Assembly (NCBI GenBank): GCA_046348365.1
Contig: JAXMEL010000003.1
Coordinates: 434,001 to 498,000 of the forward strand
DNA length: 64,000 nucleotides
Direction: 5' to 3'
DNA from: JAEUPI01 sp046348365
Lineage (GTDB): Bacteria > Pseudomonadota > Gammaproteobacteria > Burkholderiales > Burkholderiaceae_C
Numbering within the stretch: position 1 is the first letter of the stretch; every line of letters starts with the position of its first letter. The translations under genes were made by a program, and so were the position numbers. The notes under the pieces are model-generated. The model saw nothing but the letters and a program-made list of their open reading frames with translations. It made no database searches and had not been told where the DNA came from. Below are positions 6,897-17,248 of this stretch, piece by piece.

Positions 6897-9764
6897 TCAG
6901 ACTTTGCCCTCGCCGACCGCGTCGCGGCCGTAGCCCGCAACCGGCTTCGGCGTGCCGCCGCGCGTGACGGCCACCGCGCAGTACTTGAACTCGGGGATCT
7001 TGCCGAACGGGTCCAGCGCCGGGTTGGTCAGCAGGTTGGCCGCGGCCTCGTGGTAGGCGAAGGCGATGAACACCGCGCCGGCGGGCGTGCCGTCGTCGCG
7101 TCGCACCGCCAGCGTGACGCTGCCGCGGCGCGAGGTCACGGTGATCGCTTCGCCCGGCTCGACGCCGAGCTTGCGCAGATCGCTCGCGTGCATCGACGCG
7201 GTGGCCACCGGCTCGATGGCGTCGAGCACGCGCGTGCGCCGCGTCATGCTGCCGGTGTGCCAATGCTCGAGCTGGCGCCCGGTGATCAGCACGTACGGGT
7301 ACTGCGCATCGGGCCGCTCGTCGGCCGGGATGATGTCGGCCGGCACCAGCCGCACGCGGCCGTCGGGCGTGGGGAAGTGATCGGTGAACACGATCGGCTG
7401 GCCGGGGTCGCTCTCGCTGAGGCACGGGTAGGTGACGCTCGACTCGCGCTCCACGCGCTCCCAGCTCACGCCGGCGATCGCGCCGTGCATGGCCTGGCGC
7501 ATCTCTTCGTACACCGCGGCGACGCCTGATTCCGCGCCGGGGTAGTGCCAGCCCAGGCCCATGCGCTCGGCGATCTGCTGGATGATCCACAGATCCTGCC
7601 GCGCATCGCCGGGCAGCTCCAGCGCGCGCCGCCCCATCTGCACCATGCGGTCGGTGTTGGTCACGGTGCCGGTCTTCTCGGGCCACGCGCTGGCCGGCAG
7701 CACCACGTCGGCCAGCCACGCCGTTTCGGTGAGGAAGATGTCCTGCACCACCAGGTGCTGAAGCGTCGCCAGGCCCTGCCGCGCGTGGTGCAGGTCGGGG
7801 TCGCTCATCGCCGGGTTCTCGCCCATGATGTACATGCCGCGCACCTTGTGCGGGTCGCTCTCGGGCGCCAGCGCCTTGTGCAGGATCTCCACCACCGTGT
7901 AGCCGGGCTGCGGGTCGAGCGGCGTGTGCCAGAAGCGCTCGAACCATCTGCGCGCCTCGGCGTTGGCCACGCGCTGGTAGTTCGGCAGCATCATCGGGAT
8001 CAAGCCGGCATCGCTGGCGCCCTGCACGTTGTTCTGCCCGCGCAGCGGATGCAGCCCGCTGCCGGGCTTGCCGATCTGGCCGGTGATAGCCGCCAGCGCG
8101 ATCAGGCAGCGCGCGTTGTCGGTGCCGTGCACGTGCTGGCTGATGCCCATGCCCCACAGGATCATCGCCGCCTTCGCGGTGGCGTAGGCGCGCGCGACCT
8201 CGCGGATCGTCTCGGCCGCGATGCCGCAGATCGGCGCCATCGCCTCGGCGCTGTAGCCCTGCACGCGCGCCTTCAGCGCGTCGAACTCGTCGACGCGCTG
8301 AGCCACGAACTCGGTGTTCACGAGGCCCTCGTCGATGATGGTGTGGATCATCGCGTTGAGCAGCGCCACGTCGGTGTCGGCGCGAAAGGCGAGCGTGCGC
8401 CAGGCATGGCGGCCGAGGTCGGTGATGCGCGGGTCGGCGAGCACGATCTTGGCGCCGCGCCGCGCCGCGTTCTTCATCCAGGTAGCGGCCACCGGATGGT
8501 TCGACGTGGGGTTGGAGCCGATCACCAGGATCAGCTCGGCATGCTCGACGTCGTTGACGGGGTTGCTCACCGCGGCCGAGCCCACGCCCTCGAGCAGCGC
8601 CGCCACGCTCGAGGCATGGCACAGCCGCGTGCAGTGGTCGACGTTGTTGCTGCCGAATCCCGTGCGCACGAGCTTCTGGAACAGATATGCCTCTTCGTTG
8701 CTGCCCTTGGCCGAGCCGAAGCCGGCGAGCGCCTTGGCGCCGTGCGTGTCGCGCAGCTGCACGAGGCCGCGCGCGGCCAGGTCGAGCGCTTCGTCCCAGC
8801 TGGCCTCGCGGAACACCGAGCGCCAGTTCGCCGGGTCGGGCGTGGCGAGCGGGTCCTTGGGCACGCCGGGCTTGCGGATCAGCGGCACGGTGAGGCGGTG
8901 CGGGTGGTGCGCGTAGTCGAAGCCGAAGCGGCCCTTCACGCACAGCCGGCCGTGGTTGGCCGGCCCGTCGCGCCCGTCGACGCCGACGATGCGCCCACCC
9001 TTCACGTGATAGGTGAGCAGGCAGCCGACGCCGCAGAACGGGCACACCGAATCCACCGAGCGGTCGACGCTTTGCGCGCCGATGTGCGTCTTGGGCATCA
9101 GCGCGCCGGTGGGGCAGGCCTGCACGCATTCGCCGCAGGCGACGCAGGTGCTGTCGCCCATCGGGTCGTGCAGGTCGAACACGATCGCGCTCGCCTCGCC
9201 GCGCCACGCGGCGCCGATCACGTCGTTGACCTGCTCCTCGCGGCAGGCGCGCACGCAGCGGTCGCACTGGATGCAGGCATCGAGGTTCACCGCCATCGCC
9301 GGGTGCGAGAGGTCGGGCGCGGGCTGCTCACGCCGCAGCGCGGTGAGCGCCGGCCGTGGCACGACCTGCATGCGCGCGGCCCACGCGCTCAGCTCGCCGT
9401 GCGGCTGCGCGGCATCGTCGCCCAGCCACTTGTGGCCCTGCGCCGGCAGGTCGGCCAGCAGCATCTCGAGCACCATGCGCTGGCTCTTGCGCGCGCGCTC
9501 GCTGCTGGCACGCACCTTCATGCCCGGCGCCGGTGCGCGGCAGCAGCTCGGCGCCAGCGTGCGCTCGCCGTCGATCTCGACCACGCACGAGCGGCAGTTG
9601 CCGTCGGGGCGCAGGCCCGGCTTGTGGCACAGCCGCGGGATCGCCACGCCGATGCGGTCGGCCACGTCGAGCAGCGTCTCGCCCGCATGGGCCTGCACCG
9701 GCTTGCCGTCGAGCTCGAAGTCGATGGCGGGCAGCGCTGCGTGCACACGATCCGGCGCGTTCAT
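6897..9764 (-). CDS. NAD-dependent formate dehydrogenase, alpha (catalytic) subunit, Mo or W bis-MGD
   Basis: A 955-residue cytoplasmic subunit that oxidises formate to CO2. Domain order: N-terminal [2Fe-2S] (Cys at CHKPGLRPDGNCRSC, about residues 46-61), ferredoxin-like [4Fe-4S] pairs (CIQCDRCVRAC and CVACGECVQACPTG, about residues 145-215), the catalytic-domain [4Fe-4S] (CPFCGVGC...GRLCVKGRFG), the bis-MGD domain with the metal-ligand Cys in CTRLCHASSV where Sec-type enzymes have U, and a C-terminal molybdopterin dinucleotide-binding barrel (ITGRQLEHWHTGSM). The start abuts the stop of the beta gene with no gap. Length and two-gene layout match the tungsten-type FDH1 of Methylorubrum (from memory about 989 and 572 residues), so tungsten is as possible as molybdenum; sequence alone does not decide. 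Confidence 0.93.
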   Translation of the reverse strand: MNAPDRVHAALPAIDFELDGKPVQAHAGETLLDVADRIGVAIPRLCHKPGLRPDGNCRSCVVEIDGERTLAPSCCRAPAPGMKVRASSERARKSQRMVLEMLLADLPAQGHKWLGDDAAQPHGELSAWAARMQVVPRPALTALRREQPAPDLSHPAMAVNLDACIQCDRCVRACREEQVNDVIGAAWRGEASAIVFDLHDPMGDSTCVACGECVQACPTGALMPKTHIGAQSVDRSVDSVCPFCGVGCLLTYHVKGGRIVGVDGRDGPANHGRLCVKGRFGFDYAHHPHRLTVPLIRKPGVPKDPLATPDPANWRSVFREASWDEALDLAARGLVQLRDTHGAKALAGFGSAKGSNEEAYLFQKLVRTGFGSNNVDHCTRLCHASSVAALLEGVGSAAVSNPVNDVEHAELILVIGSNPTSNHPVAATWMKNAARRGAKIVLADPRITDLGRHAWRTLAFRADTDVALLNAMIHTIIDEGLVNTEFVAQRVDEFDALKARVQGYSAEAMAPICGIAAETIREVARAYATAKAAMILWGMGISQHVHGTDNARCLIALAAITGQIGKPGSGLHPLRGQNNVQGASDAGLIPMMLPNYQRVANAEARRWFERFWHTPLDPQPGYTVVEILHKALAPESDPHKVRGMYIMGENPAMSDPDLHHARQGLATLQHLVVQDIFLTETAWLADVVLPASAWPEKTGTVTNTDRMVQMGRRALELPGDARQDLWIIQQIAERMGLGWHYPGAESGVAAVYEEMRQAMHGAIAGVSWERVERESSVTYPCLSESDPGQPIVFTDHFPTPDGRVRLVPADIIPADERPDAQYPYVLITGRQLEHWHTGSMTRRTRVLDAIEPVATASMHASDLRKLGVEPGEAITVTSRRGSVTLAVRRDDGTPAGAVFIAFAYHEAAANLLTNPALDPFGKIPEFKYCAVAVTRGGTPKPVAGYGRDAVGEGKV

Positions 9765-11537
9765 TCAGGCCACCTCGTGAGCGAAGTAGGTCTGCACGCA
9801 GCGCACCGGGTTCGGCGCCGCCTGGCCGAGGCCGCAGATCGACGCGTCGGCCATCACCTGGGCCAGGTCGCCGAGCGTCGCGTGGTCCCATTGCGCGGAG
9901 CGCATCAGCGCGGCGGCCTTGGCGGTGCCCACGCGGCACGGCGTGCACTGGCCGCAGCTCTCGTGGGCGAAGAAGCGCATCATCGCCAGCGCCGCGTCGC
10001 GCGCGCGGTCGTGCTGGCTCAGCACGATGATCGCGGCCGAGCCGATGAAGCAACCGTGCGGCTGCAGCGTGTCGAAATCGAGTGGCACGTCGGCCAGCCG
10101 CGCCGGCAGGATGCCGCCCGACGCGCCGCCGGGCAGGTAGGCGTACAGCGTGTGGCCCGGCAGCATGCCGCCGCAGTATTCGTCGACCAGTTCGGTGAGC
10201 GTGATGCCCGCCGGCGCGAGCTTGACGCCGGGTTCGCGCACGCGGCCGCTCACGCTGAACGAGCGCAGCCCCTTGCGGCCGTGGCGCCCGAAGCCCGAGA
10301 ACCACGCCGGGCCGCGCTCGACGATGTCGCGCACCCAATAGAGCGTCTCGAAGTTGTGCTCCAGCGTCGGGCGGCCGAACAGGCCCACCTGCGCGATGTA
10401 GGGCGGCCGCATGCGCGGCTCGCCGCGCTTGCCTTCGATGCTCTCGATCATCGCGGACTCCTCGCCGCAGATATAGGCGCCGGCGCCGCGGCGCAGCTCG
10501 ATGCGCGGCAGCGGGCAGGGCGGGTCGGCGCGCAGGCGCTGCAGTTCGCGCTCGAGGATCGCGCGGCAGCCGTGGTACTCGTCGCGCAGGTAGATCCAGC
10601 AGGCCTCGATGCCGACGACGCTCGCCGCGATGAGCATGCCTTCGACGAAGCGGTGCGGGTCGCGTTCGAGGTAGGTGCGGTCCTTGAAGGTGCCGGGCTC
10701 GCCCTCGTCGATGTTCACGGCCATCAGCCGCGGCGCGGTCTGCTCGCGCACGATGGCCCACTTGCGCCCGGCCGGAAAGCCCGCGCCGCCGAGGCCGCGC
10801 AGGCCCGAGTCGGTCATCGCGCGCAGCACGTCGTCGGCCGGCGCGCGGCCCGCGGCCACCGCGGCGGCGAGGCGGTAGCCGCCGCGCGCACGGTAGGCGT
10901 CGTAGCCCACGTAGGCCGGCGCCACCTCGGCAGGCCCCGAGGTGATCGCCGCCGGGCCGGTGGCCGCCGCATCGAACGCGCCATCGTCGCGCGCGTCGGC
11001 GTGTTTGTGCGGCGAGGCATTCACCGCCGCCTGCACGGTGGCCTCGGTGGCGCACGGCAGCGGCGCCTGGCCCACCACCGCCACCGGCGCCTGCTCGCAG
11101 CGGCCCACGCACGGCGCCGCGATCACGCGCACGCCGCTGCCCAGCAGCGTCGGCAGCCGCTGCAGCAGCGAGCGCGCGCCGGCCATCTCGCAGGCCAGGC
11201 CTTCGCAGACGCGCACCGTCACGGCAGCGCTGTGCGCGCCGTCGCGCACGATCTCGAAGTGGTGATAGAAGCTCGCCACCTCGAACACCTCGGCCATCGG
11301 CAGGTTCATCTCGCGCGCCAGCGCCACCAGGTGGTGCTCGTGCAGGCCGTGCCAGCGGTCGTTGAGCCGGTGCAGGTGCTCGATCAGCAGGTCGCGCCGG
11401 TGCGGCCCGTCGCCGATCAGCGCGCGCACCTCGTCCAGCGCGTCGGGTTCGGGCTGGCGGCCCTTGAGCTGCGTCTTGCGGCGCTGGCGGCCACGCGGGG
11501 GGTCGGCGAAAGCCACGGGCACGGCAGGATCTGGCAT
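9765..11537 (-). CDS. NAD-dependent formate dehydrogenase, beta subunit (fused NuoE-like and NuoF-like domains)
   Basis: A 590-residue diaphorase subunit passing electrons from the alpha subunit to NAD+. Residues about 30-180 are a thioredoxin-like [2Fe-2S] domain of the NuoE/FdsG type, with Cys pairs in VCEGLAC and APCVGRC. From about 215 it is NuoF/FdsB-like: the FMN/NAD-binding GLRGLGGAGFPAGRKW and GAYICGEES, and the [4Fe-4S] ligands SCGQCTPC plus a fourth Cys in ICGLG. In classical FdsGBA enzymes the gamma and beta parts are separate genes; here they form one polypeptide, as in FDH1. It is the first gene of the operon, with the alpha gene directly after. Its 5' end faces mobA across 71 bases. 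Confidence 0.93.
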   Translation of the reverse strand: MPDPAVPVAFADPPRGRQRRKTQLKGRQPEPDALDEVRALIGDGPHRRDLLIEHLHRLNDRWHGLHEHHLVALAREMNLPMAEVFEVASFYHHFEIVRDGAHSAAVTVRVCEGLACEMAGARSLLQRLPTLLGSGVRVIAAPCVGRCEQAPVAVVGQAPLPCATEATVQAAVNASPHKHADARDDGAFDAAATGPAAITSGPAEVAPAYVGYDAYRARGGYRLAAAVAAGRAPADDVLRAMTDSGLRGLGGAGFPAGRKWAIVREQTAPRLMAVNIDEGEPGTFKDRTYLERDPHRFVEGMLIAASVVGIEACWIYLRDEYHGCRAILERELQRLRADPPCPLPRIELRRGAGAYICGEESAMIESIEGKRGEPRMRPPYIAQVGLFGRPTLEHNFETLYWVRDIVERGPAWFSGFGRHGRKGLRSFSVSGRVREPGVKLAPAGITLTELVDEYCGGMLPGHTLYAYLPGGASGGILPARLADVPLDFDTLQPHGCFIGSAAIIVLSQHDRARDAALAMMRFFAHESCGQCTPCRVGTAKAAALMRSAQWDHATLGDLAQVMADASICGLGQAAPNPVRCVQTYFAHEVA

Positions 11538-11608
11538 GGCGGATAGAGTTCGGTGCGTGACGATCGATGCATGCGATGGTACGTCGGGGCCATTCCGGCG
11601 CTGGGGTC

Positions 11609-12235
11609 ATGGCTGAGCCCCCGCTGGAATCGCGCGGTCCGCTGCCACGCGACATCACCGGCCTCGTGCTCGCCGGCGGGCGCGGCAGCCGCATGGGCGG
11701 GCTCGACAAGGGCCTGCAGCTGCTGCGCGGCGAACCGCTGGTGGCGCACGCGATCCGGCGCCTCGCGCCGCAGGTGGGCGCGGTGATGATCAACGCCAAC
11801 CGGCACGAGCAGCGCTATGCCGAGTTCGGCCTGCCGGTGTGGCCCGACGCCGATGTCGACTACGCCGGGCCGCTGGCCGGCTTCCTGGCCGGGCTGGCGC
11901 ACTGCGCCACGCCGTGGCTCATGACGGTGCCCTGCGACACTCCGCTGATGCCGGCCGACCTGGTGGCGCGCCTCGCGGCCGGGCTCGGCACCGCGCGCGC
12001 GGCGATCGCGGTGACCGAGGCCGCCGGGCTGCGCCAGCGCCAGCCGGTGTTCTGCCTGCTGCGACGCGAACTGCACGACGACCTCGCGGCGTGGCTGGCC
12101 GCCGGCGAGCGCAAGATCGAGCGCTGGCTCGCGCGGGTGGGCTGCGCCGAGGTGGTGTTCGCCGATGCCGATGCGTTCTTCAACGCCAACACGCTTGCCG
12201 AATTGAAGTCGCTCGAACAGGGGCCGCCGGGCTGA
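11609..12235 (+). CDS. mobA: Molybdenum cofactor guanylyltransferase MobA
   Basis: A 208-residue enzyme that joins GMP to molybdopterin to give the MGD cofactor used by both formate dehydrogenases here. The nucleotide-binding signature LVLAGGRGSRMGG followed by the lysine of LDKGLQLLRG, the GPLAGFLAGL loop and the metal-binding VPCDTPLM are all present. The start at 11609 (MAEPPLES) is preferred; two upstream in-frame ATGs would add a non-conserved tail. It is divergent from the formate dehydrogenase operon and is followed by fdhD, giving a maturation-gene unit. Confidence 0.93.
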   Translation: MAEPPLESRGPLPRDITGLVLAGGRGSRMGGLDKGLQLLRGEPLVAHAIRRLAPQVGAVMINANRHEQRYAEFGLPVWPDADVDYAGPLAGFLAGLAHCATPWLMTVPCDTPLMPADLVARLAAGLGTARAAIAVTEAAGLRQRQPVFCLLRRELHDDLAAWLAAGERKIERWLARVGCAEVVFADADAFFNANTLAELKSLEQGPPG

Positions 12236-12299
12236 AAGCGCCTGTTTCACCACCCGCAGCGGCCGTGGCGCGATTTGACCTGGGGCAGGCCGGCCGCGG

Positions 12300-13217
12300 G
12301 TGGCGCCGCCGATCATCGGGCGTCGTTGCCCGACGCCCACCGAAGCCGAACCGCACGTGACCGACGCCCAGCCGATCCCCACCGAGGCCGCGCCGCCGCT
12401 GGTCGACGACAGCGCCTGCGCGAGCACGGGCGTGCGCGGCGTGCCCGCGCTGGCCGTGCGCGCCGGCGTGGCGACGCGCACGATCGAACACCTGGCCGAG
12501 GAGGTGCCGGTGGCGCTGGAGTTCAACGGCCTGTCGCATGCCGTGATGCTGGCGACGCCGACCGACCTGGAGGATTTCGCGCTCGGCTTCGCGCTCACCG
12601 AGGGGCTGATCGATCACCCGGGCGACCTGCTCGACCTGGAGCCCGAGACGCGCGCCGACGGCATCGTGCTGCACCTGCGCGTCACCGCGCGCTGCGAGGC
12701 GCGGCTGAAGGACCGTCGGCGCAGCCTCGCCGGCCGCACCGGCTGCGGCCTGTGCGGCACCGACCGGCTCGACCAGGTGCTGCACCTGCCGGCGCGGCCG
12801 CTGCCGGCCACGCGCGTGCGCGCCGCTGCGCTGCAGCGCGCGGTGCACGCGCTCGCCAGCGGCCAGCCGCTGAAGGAGGCCACCGGCGCCACGCACGCCG
12901 CCGCCTGGTGCGACGCCCGGGGCGAGCCGCAGCTCGTGCGCGAAGACGTGGGCCGCCACAACGCGCTCGACAAGCTGGTGGGCGCATTGCAGCGCACGCG
13001 CATCGATGCCGGCGCCGGCCTGGTGGCGGTGACCAGCCGCGCCAGCCTCGAAATGGTGCAGAAGACGGCGGCCGCCGGCATCGCCGTGCTGGCCGCCCGC
13101 TCGGCGCCCACGCACCTGGCGGTGCAGATCGCGCAGCGCGTGGGCCTGCTGCTGGCCGGCTACGTGCGCGAGGGCCGCGCCACGGTGTACGCCGGCGCCG
13201 AGCGGCTGGACGGCTGA
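12300..13217 (+). CDS. fdhD: Formate dehydrogenase sulfurtransferase (sulfur carrier) FdhD
   Basis: A 305-residue protein that, in E. coli, carries sulfur from IscS to the bis-MGD cofactor, a step essential for formate dehydrogenase activity. The CxxC loop needed for sulfur transfer is seen as GCGLCG. Other family marks are the EVPVALEFNG start, LEDFALGFALTEGLI, the VREDVGRHNALDKL motif and the MVQKTAAAGI stretch near the end. Two GTG starts are possible: 12300 (preceded by GGGGCAGG) and 12357; neither changes the domain. It lies 64 bases after mobA and serves both formate dehydrogenases in the window by inference. Confidence 0.93.
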   Translation: MAPPIIGRRCPTPTEAEPHVTDAQPIPTEAAPPLVDDSACASTGVRGVPALAVRAGVATRTIEHLAEEVPVALEFNGLSHAVMLATPTDLEDFALGFALTEGLIDHPGDLLDLEPETRADGIVLHLRVTARCEARLKDRRRSLAGRTGCGLCGTDRLDQVLHLPARPLPATRVRAAALQRAVHALASGQPLKEATGATHAAAWCDARGEPQLVREDVGRHNALDKLVGALQRTRIDAGAGLVAVTSRASLEMVQKTAAAGIAVLAARSAPTHLAVQIAQRVGLLLAGYVREGRATVYAGAERLDG

Positions 13218-13257
13218 ACGCCGCGCCGCGCCGGGTTGGCCGCCGGGCCGTCCGGCT

Positions 13258-13497
13258 TCAGGCGTCGAAGTCGGCGTCGAAGGCGATGGTGCCGTAGTCG
13301 ACGAACTCGTCGATCTCCGAGACGATCACCGCGCCCTCGAACAGGCGGTGCAGGTCGGCACGGCGCGTCACGGCGTCGGCGTCGAAGGCGCCGGCGGTGT
13401 CGGATTCCAGCGCCATCGAGCGGCCGGCGTCGAACAGCCCGGCATCGTGGGCGGCGTAGCGGCCGTGGGGCAGCGATTCGATCGTGGCAAGGCGCAT
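13258..13497 (-). CDS. Small acidic protein of unknown function, paralogue-like to the next upstream gene
   Basis: 79 residues, not recognised as a named family. The sequence is rich in Asp and Ala. A good ribosome site (GAGGAG, six bases of spacing) precedes the ATG at 13497. The middle part LFDAGRSMALESDTAGAFD lines up with LFDEGRGLAFDCDAGGHVD in the neighbouring 73-residue protein, and a later RRAD...VIVSE stretch lines up loosely with its ERAR...RSVIG, so the two look like divergent duplicates. It is convergent with fdhD and sits downstream of its partner by 35 bases. No signal peptide or membrane segment. Confidence 0.7.
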   Translation of the reverse strand: MRLATIESLPHGRYAAHDAGLFDAGRSMALESDTAGAFDADAVTRRADLHRLFEGAVIVSEIDEFVDYGTIAFDADFDA

Positions 13498-13532
13498 GGC
13501 GCTCTCCTCGGAGGGATTGTGGGAGGGGGCTA

Positions 13533-13754
13533 TCAGTGCAGCGTGCGCGGCTGCACGCGCGGCGTGGCGTATTCGCGGCCGATCACGCTGCGGGCGTAGA
13601 AATAGTTGTTGCGGGCGCGCTCGCTCAGCCGGTCGAGGTCGACGTGGCCGCCGGCATCGCAGTCGAACGCCAGGCCGCGGCCTTCGTCGAACAGCGACGA
13701 GAAGCGCAGTTCATAGGCTTCGGTGGTCAGGATCGGGTGCGTGGCGGTGTGCAT
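13533..13754 (-). CDS. Small conserved-looking protein of unknown function
   Basis: 73 residues from the ATG at 13754 (MHTATHPILTTEAYELRF), which has GGAG seven bases upstream; the open frame continues back 29 codons without family sense. I recall close relatives of this small protein (TTEAYELRFSSLF...GHVDLDxLSERAR) in other Burkholderiales genomes, always unnamed, so I give no function. It has no transmembrane segment and no Cys pair except one Cys in AFDCDAGG. It lies just downstream of the sensor kinase gene on the same strand, which may mean co-transcription, and upstream of its shorter paralogue. Confidence 0.75.
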   Translation of the reverse strand: MHTATHPILTTEAYELRFSSLFDEGRGLAFDCDAGGHVDLDRLSERARNNYFYARSVIGREYATPRVQPRTLH

Positions 13755-13857
13755 GGTGCGGCTCCTGAAGGGTCGTGGCTTGCGCGTACCCTTCTGTTGC
13801 ACCCCCGCCTCCGGCGGTTCATGCCCCGTCCGGCGGTTCATGCCACCCGCCGGCGTT

Positions 13858-15831
13858 TCAGGCCCCGGCCGGCACCTCGGGCGTCGCCTCGGTGGGCAGT
13901 TGCACCGTCAGCACCGCGCCGGCGACGCCGTCGTCGCGGTTGCGGGCCTGGATGTCGCCGCCGTAGCGTTCCACCAGGTTGCGGCTGATCCACAGCCCGA
14001 GCCCGGTGCCTTCCTTCTTGGTCGTCACGAAGGCCTGGAACAGGTTGCGCTCCACCGCCGCCGCGAAGCCGGGGCCGGTGTCGACGATGTCGATCGCCAC
14101 CTGGGCCTCGCCCACGTCGCGCGTGGCCAGGCGCAGCGTGCCGCCGCCGGGCATGACCTGGATCGCGTTGACGATCAGGTTGATCAGCACCTGCTGCAGC
14201 TCCTGGCGGTTGATGTGCGCGCTGCGCGTGGCGCGAAAGTCGCGCTCGATCGCGATCGCCGTGCGCGACAGCAGGTGCTGCACCAGCACCAGGCTGTCGT
14301 CGATGGCGCGCGCCGGGTCCACCGCCTCGGCGTAGCCGGCGAATTCGGTGGGCCGCGCGAACTGCAGCAGCTGCGTCACGATCAGGCGCATGCGCTCGAT
14401 CTGCGCGTCGATGAGCTTGAGCTCGCTGCGCACCGGGTTGGCCTTCTTGCCGAGCATTTCGCGCACCAGGTCGAGGTTGCCCTGGATCACCGCGATCGGG
14501 TTGTTCACCTCGTGGGCGATGCCGGCGGTGAGCTGGCCGATGGCGGCGAGCTTCTCGCTGCGGATCAGCTGCGCCTGCGCCGAGGCCAGCTCGCGCGTGC
14601 GCTCGATCACCTTCTGGTCGAGCACGTCGTGCGCCTGCTGCAGCGCGCGCGTCTTGTCGTCGATGGTGTCGAGCAGCCGGTCGAGGTGGCCGGCGAGCTG
14701 GCCCACCTCGTCGCTGCTGCCGGTGAGCCCGGTGCGCGCCGCGAGGTCGCCCGACTCCACCGCGCGCATCGTGCGCGTCATGGCGTCGATCGGCTCGAAG
14801 ATGCGCCGCGCCCAGCCGAGCGCGAGCCACAGCGACAGCGCCATCAGCGCCAGCACCACGCCGCCCATGCCGTAGACCACGCCGAGCTTGATGGCCTGGA
14901 ACGGCTTCTCGAGGAAGCCCACGTAGAGCATGCCCACGCGCTGCCCGGCGGCGTCGGCCAGCGGCAGGTAGCCCGACACGTACCAGTCGCTGACCACGAA
15001 GGCGCGGCCGAGCCAGGTCTCGCCGCGCTCGAGCACGGCGTCGTGCACCGCCTGCGACACGCGCGTGCCGATCGCGCGCTCGCTGCCCACGGCGCCGAAC
15101 AGGCGCACGTTGGTGGTGATGCGCACGTCGTCGAGGAACAGCGTGGCCGTGCCCTGGCTGCCGAACGGCAGCGCGCCTTGCGGGTACACGATCTCGTTGA
15201 TGTGGTCGATGAAGGCCAGGTTGCGGTTGAGCAGCACGCCGCCGCGCAGATGGCCGAGCAGCCGCCCGCCGGGCGAGAGCACCGGCGCGGCGGCGGTCAT
15301 CACCATCGCGCGCTCCTCGCGCTGCCGCTCGCTGGGCTTGGCGGCCTGGGTGTTCACCAGGTCGATGCCGATGCGGCCGTCGAGGTCGGGCGCCAGCGCG
15401 TCGAGCTGCTTGGCGTCGAGGATCGCCACCGAGGCGATGCCCTCGCTGCCGTCGCGCGCCGGCCGCTCGGGCAGCGGCGGCGGCGGGCCCGGCCGGTAGA
15501 CGAGGAACTCCAGCGCATGCTGCTGCTTGGCGCGCGCGATCAGCTGCTTGAGCGCCTGCTCGTCGTTGCGCGCCACCACGTCGTACAGCGCCAGCGAGCC
15601 GGCCACCGCGAGCGTGCTGGCGCCGACCTCGGCCTCGACGCGCTCGAAGTAGCCGCGCGCCACCGCGAGGTCGCTGCGCACCTTGGCCACCAGCATCGCG
15701 TCGAGCGCCGAATCGCCCCACACGAGCAGGATCAGCGCCAGCAGCGGCAACGCCAGCAGCAGCGGCCCGATGCCCAGCACCAGCAGCTTGTGCCGGATCG
15801 ACAGCGCGCGAAAGCCGCGCACGAGCTTCAT
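13858..15831 (-). CDS. Membrane sensor histidine kinase with periplasmic Cache-type sensor
   Basis: A 657-residue kinase. The start at 15831 (MKLVRGFRALSIRHKLLV) is chosen because the longer frame runs antisense-like through the regulator gene. Order: N-terminal transmembrane helix (ALPLLALILLVWG), a periplasmic region of about 280 residues of the double/single Cache type (GGRLLGHLRGGVLLNR...WYVSGYLPL), a second helix (VVLALMALSLWLALG), HAMP (around MTRTMRAVESGDLAAR), coiled coil, H-box with phospho-His in AGIAHEVNNP, N-box VLINLIVNAIQVM, and G-boxes DTGPGF and GTGLGLWIS. It overlaps nothing but starts 19 bases after the regulator stop. Position between the two formate dehydrogenase sets suggests control of formate genes; this is inference. 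The ligand is unknown. Confidence 0.92.
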   Translation of the reverse strand: MKLVRGFRALSIRHKLLVLGIGPLLLALPLLALILLVWGDSALDAMLVAKVRSDLAVARGYFERVEAEVGASTLAVAGSLALYDVVARNDEQALKQLIARAKQQHALEFLVYRPGPPPPLPERPARDGSEGIASVAILDAKQLDALAPDLDGRIGIDLVNTQAAKPSERQREERAMVMTAAAPVLSPGGRLLGHLRGGVLLNRNLAFIDHINEIVYPQGALPFGSQGTATLFLDDVRITTNVRLFGAVGSERAIGTRVSQAVHDAVLERGETWLGRAFVVSDWYVSGYLPLADAAGQRVGMLYVGFLEKPFQAIKLGVVYGMGGVVLALMALSLWLALGWARRIFEPIDAMTRTMRAVESGDLAARTGLTGSSDEVGQLAGHLDRLLDTIDDKTRALQQAHDVLDQKVIERTRELASAQAQLIRSEKLAAIGQLTAGIAHEVNNPIAVIQGNLDLVREMLGKKANPVRSELKLIDAQIERMRLIVTQLLQFARPTEFAGYAEAVDPARAIDDSLVLVQHLLSRTAIAIERDFRATRSAHINRQELQQVLINLIVNAIQVMPGGGTLRLATRDVGEAQVAIDIVDTGPGFAAAVERNLFQAFVTTKKEGTGLGLWISRNLVERYGGDIQARNRDDGVAGAVLTVQLPTEATPEVPAGA

Positions 15832-15850
15832 GCGGCCCGGCTGCGCGGCA

Positions 15851-17248
<1,398 letters not shown>

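Noticed and set aside
6500..6967. Small genes in the psd/formate dehydrogenase gap
   Set aside because: Short open frames without ribosome sites, similarity or plausible composition; explained by high GC.
7545..11546. 1,333-codon plus-strand frame across the formate dehydrogenase genes
   Set aside because: Low-complexity His/Arg/Ala translation, no ribosome site, and lies opposite well-supported genes.
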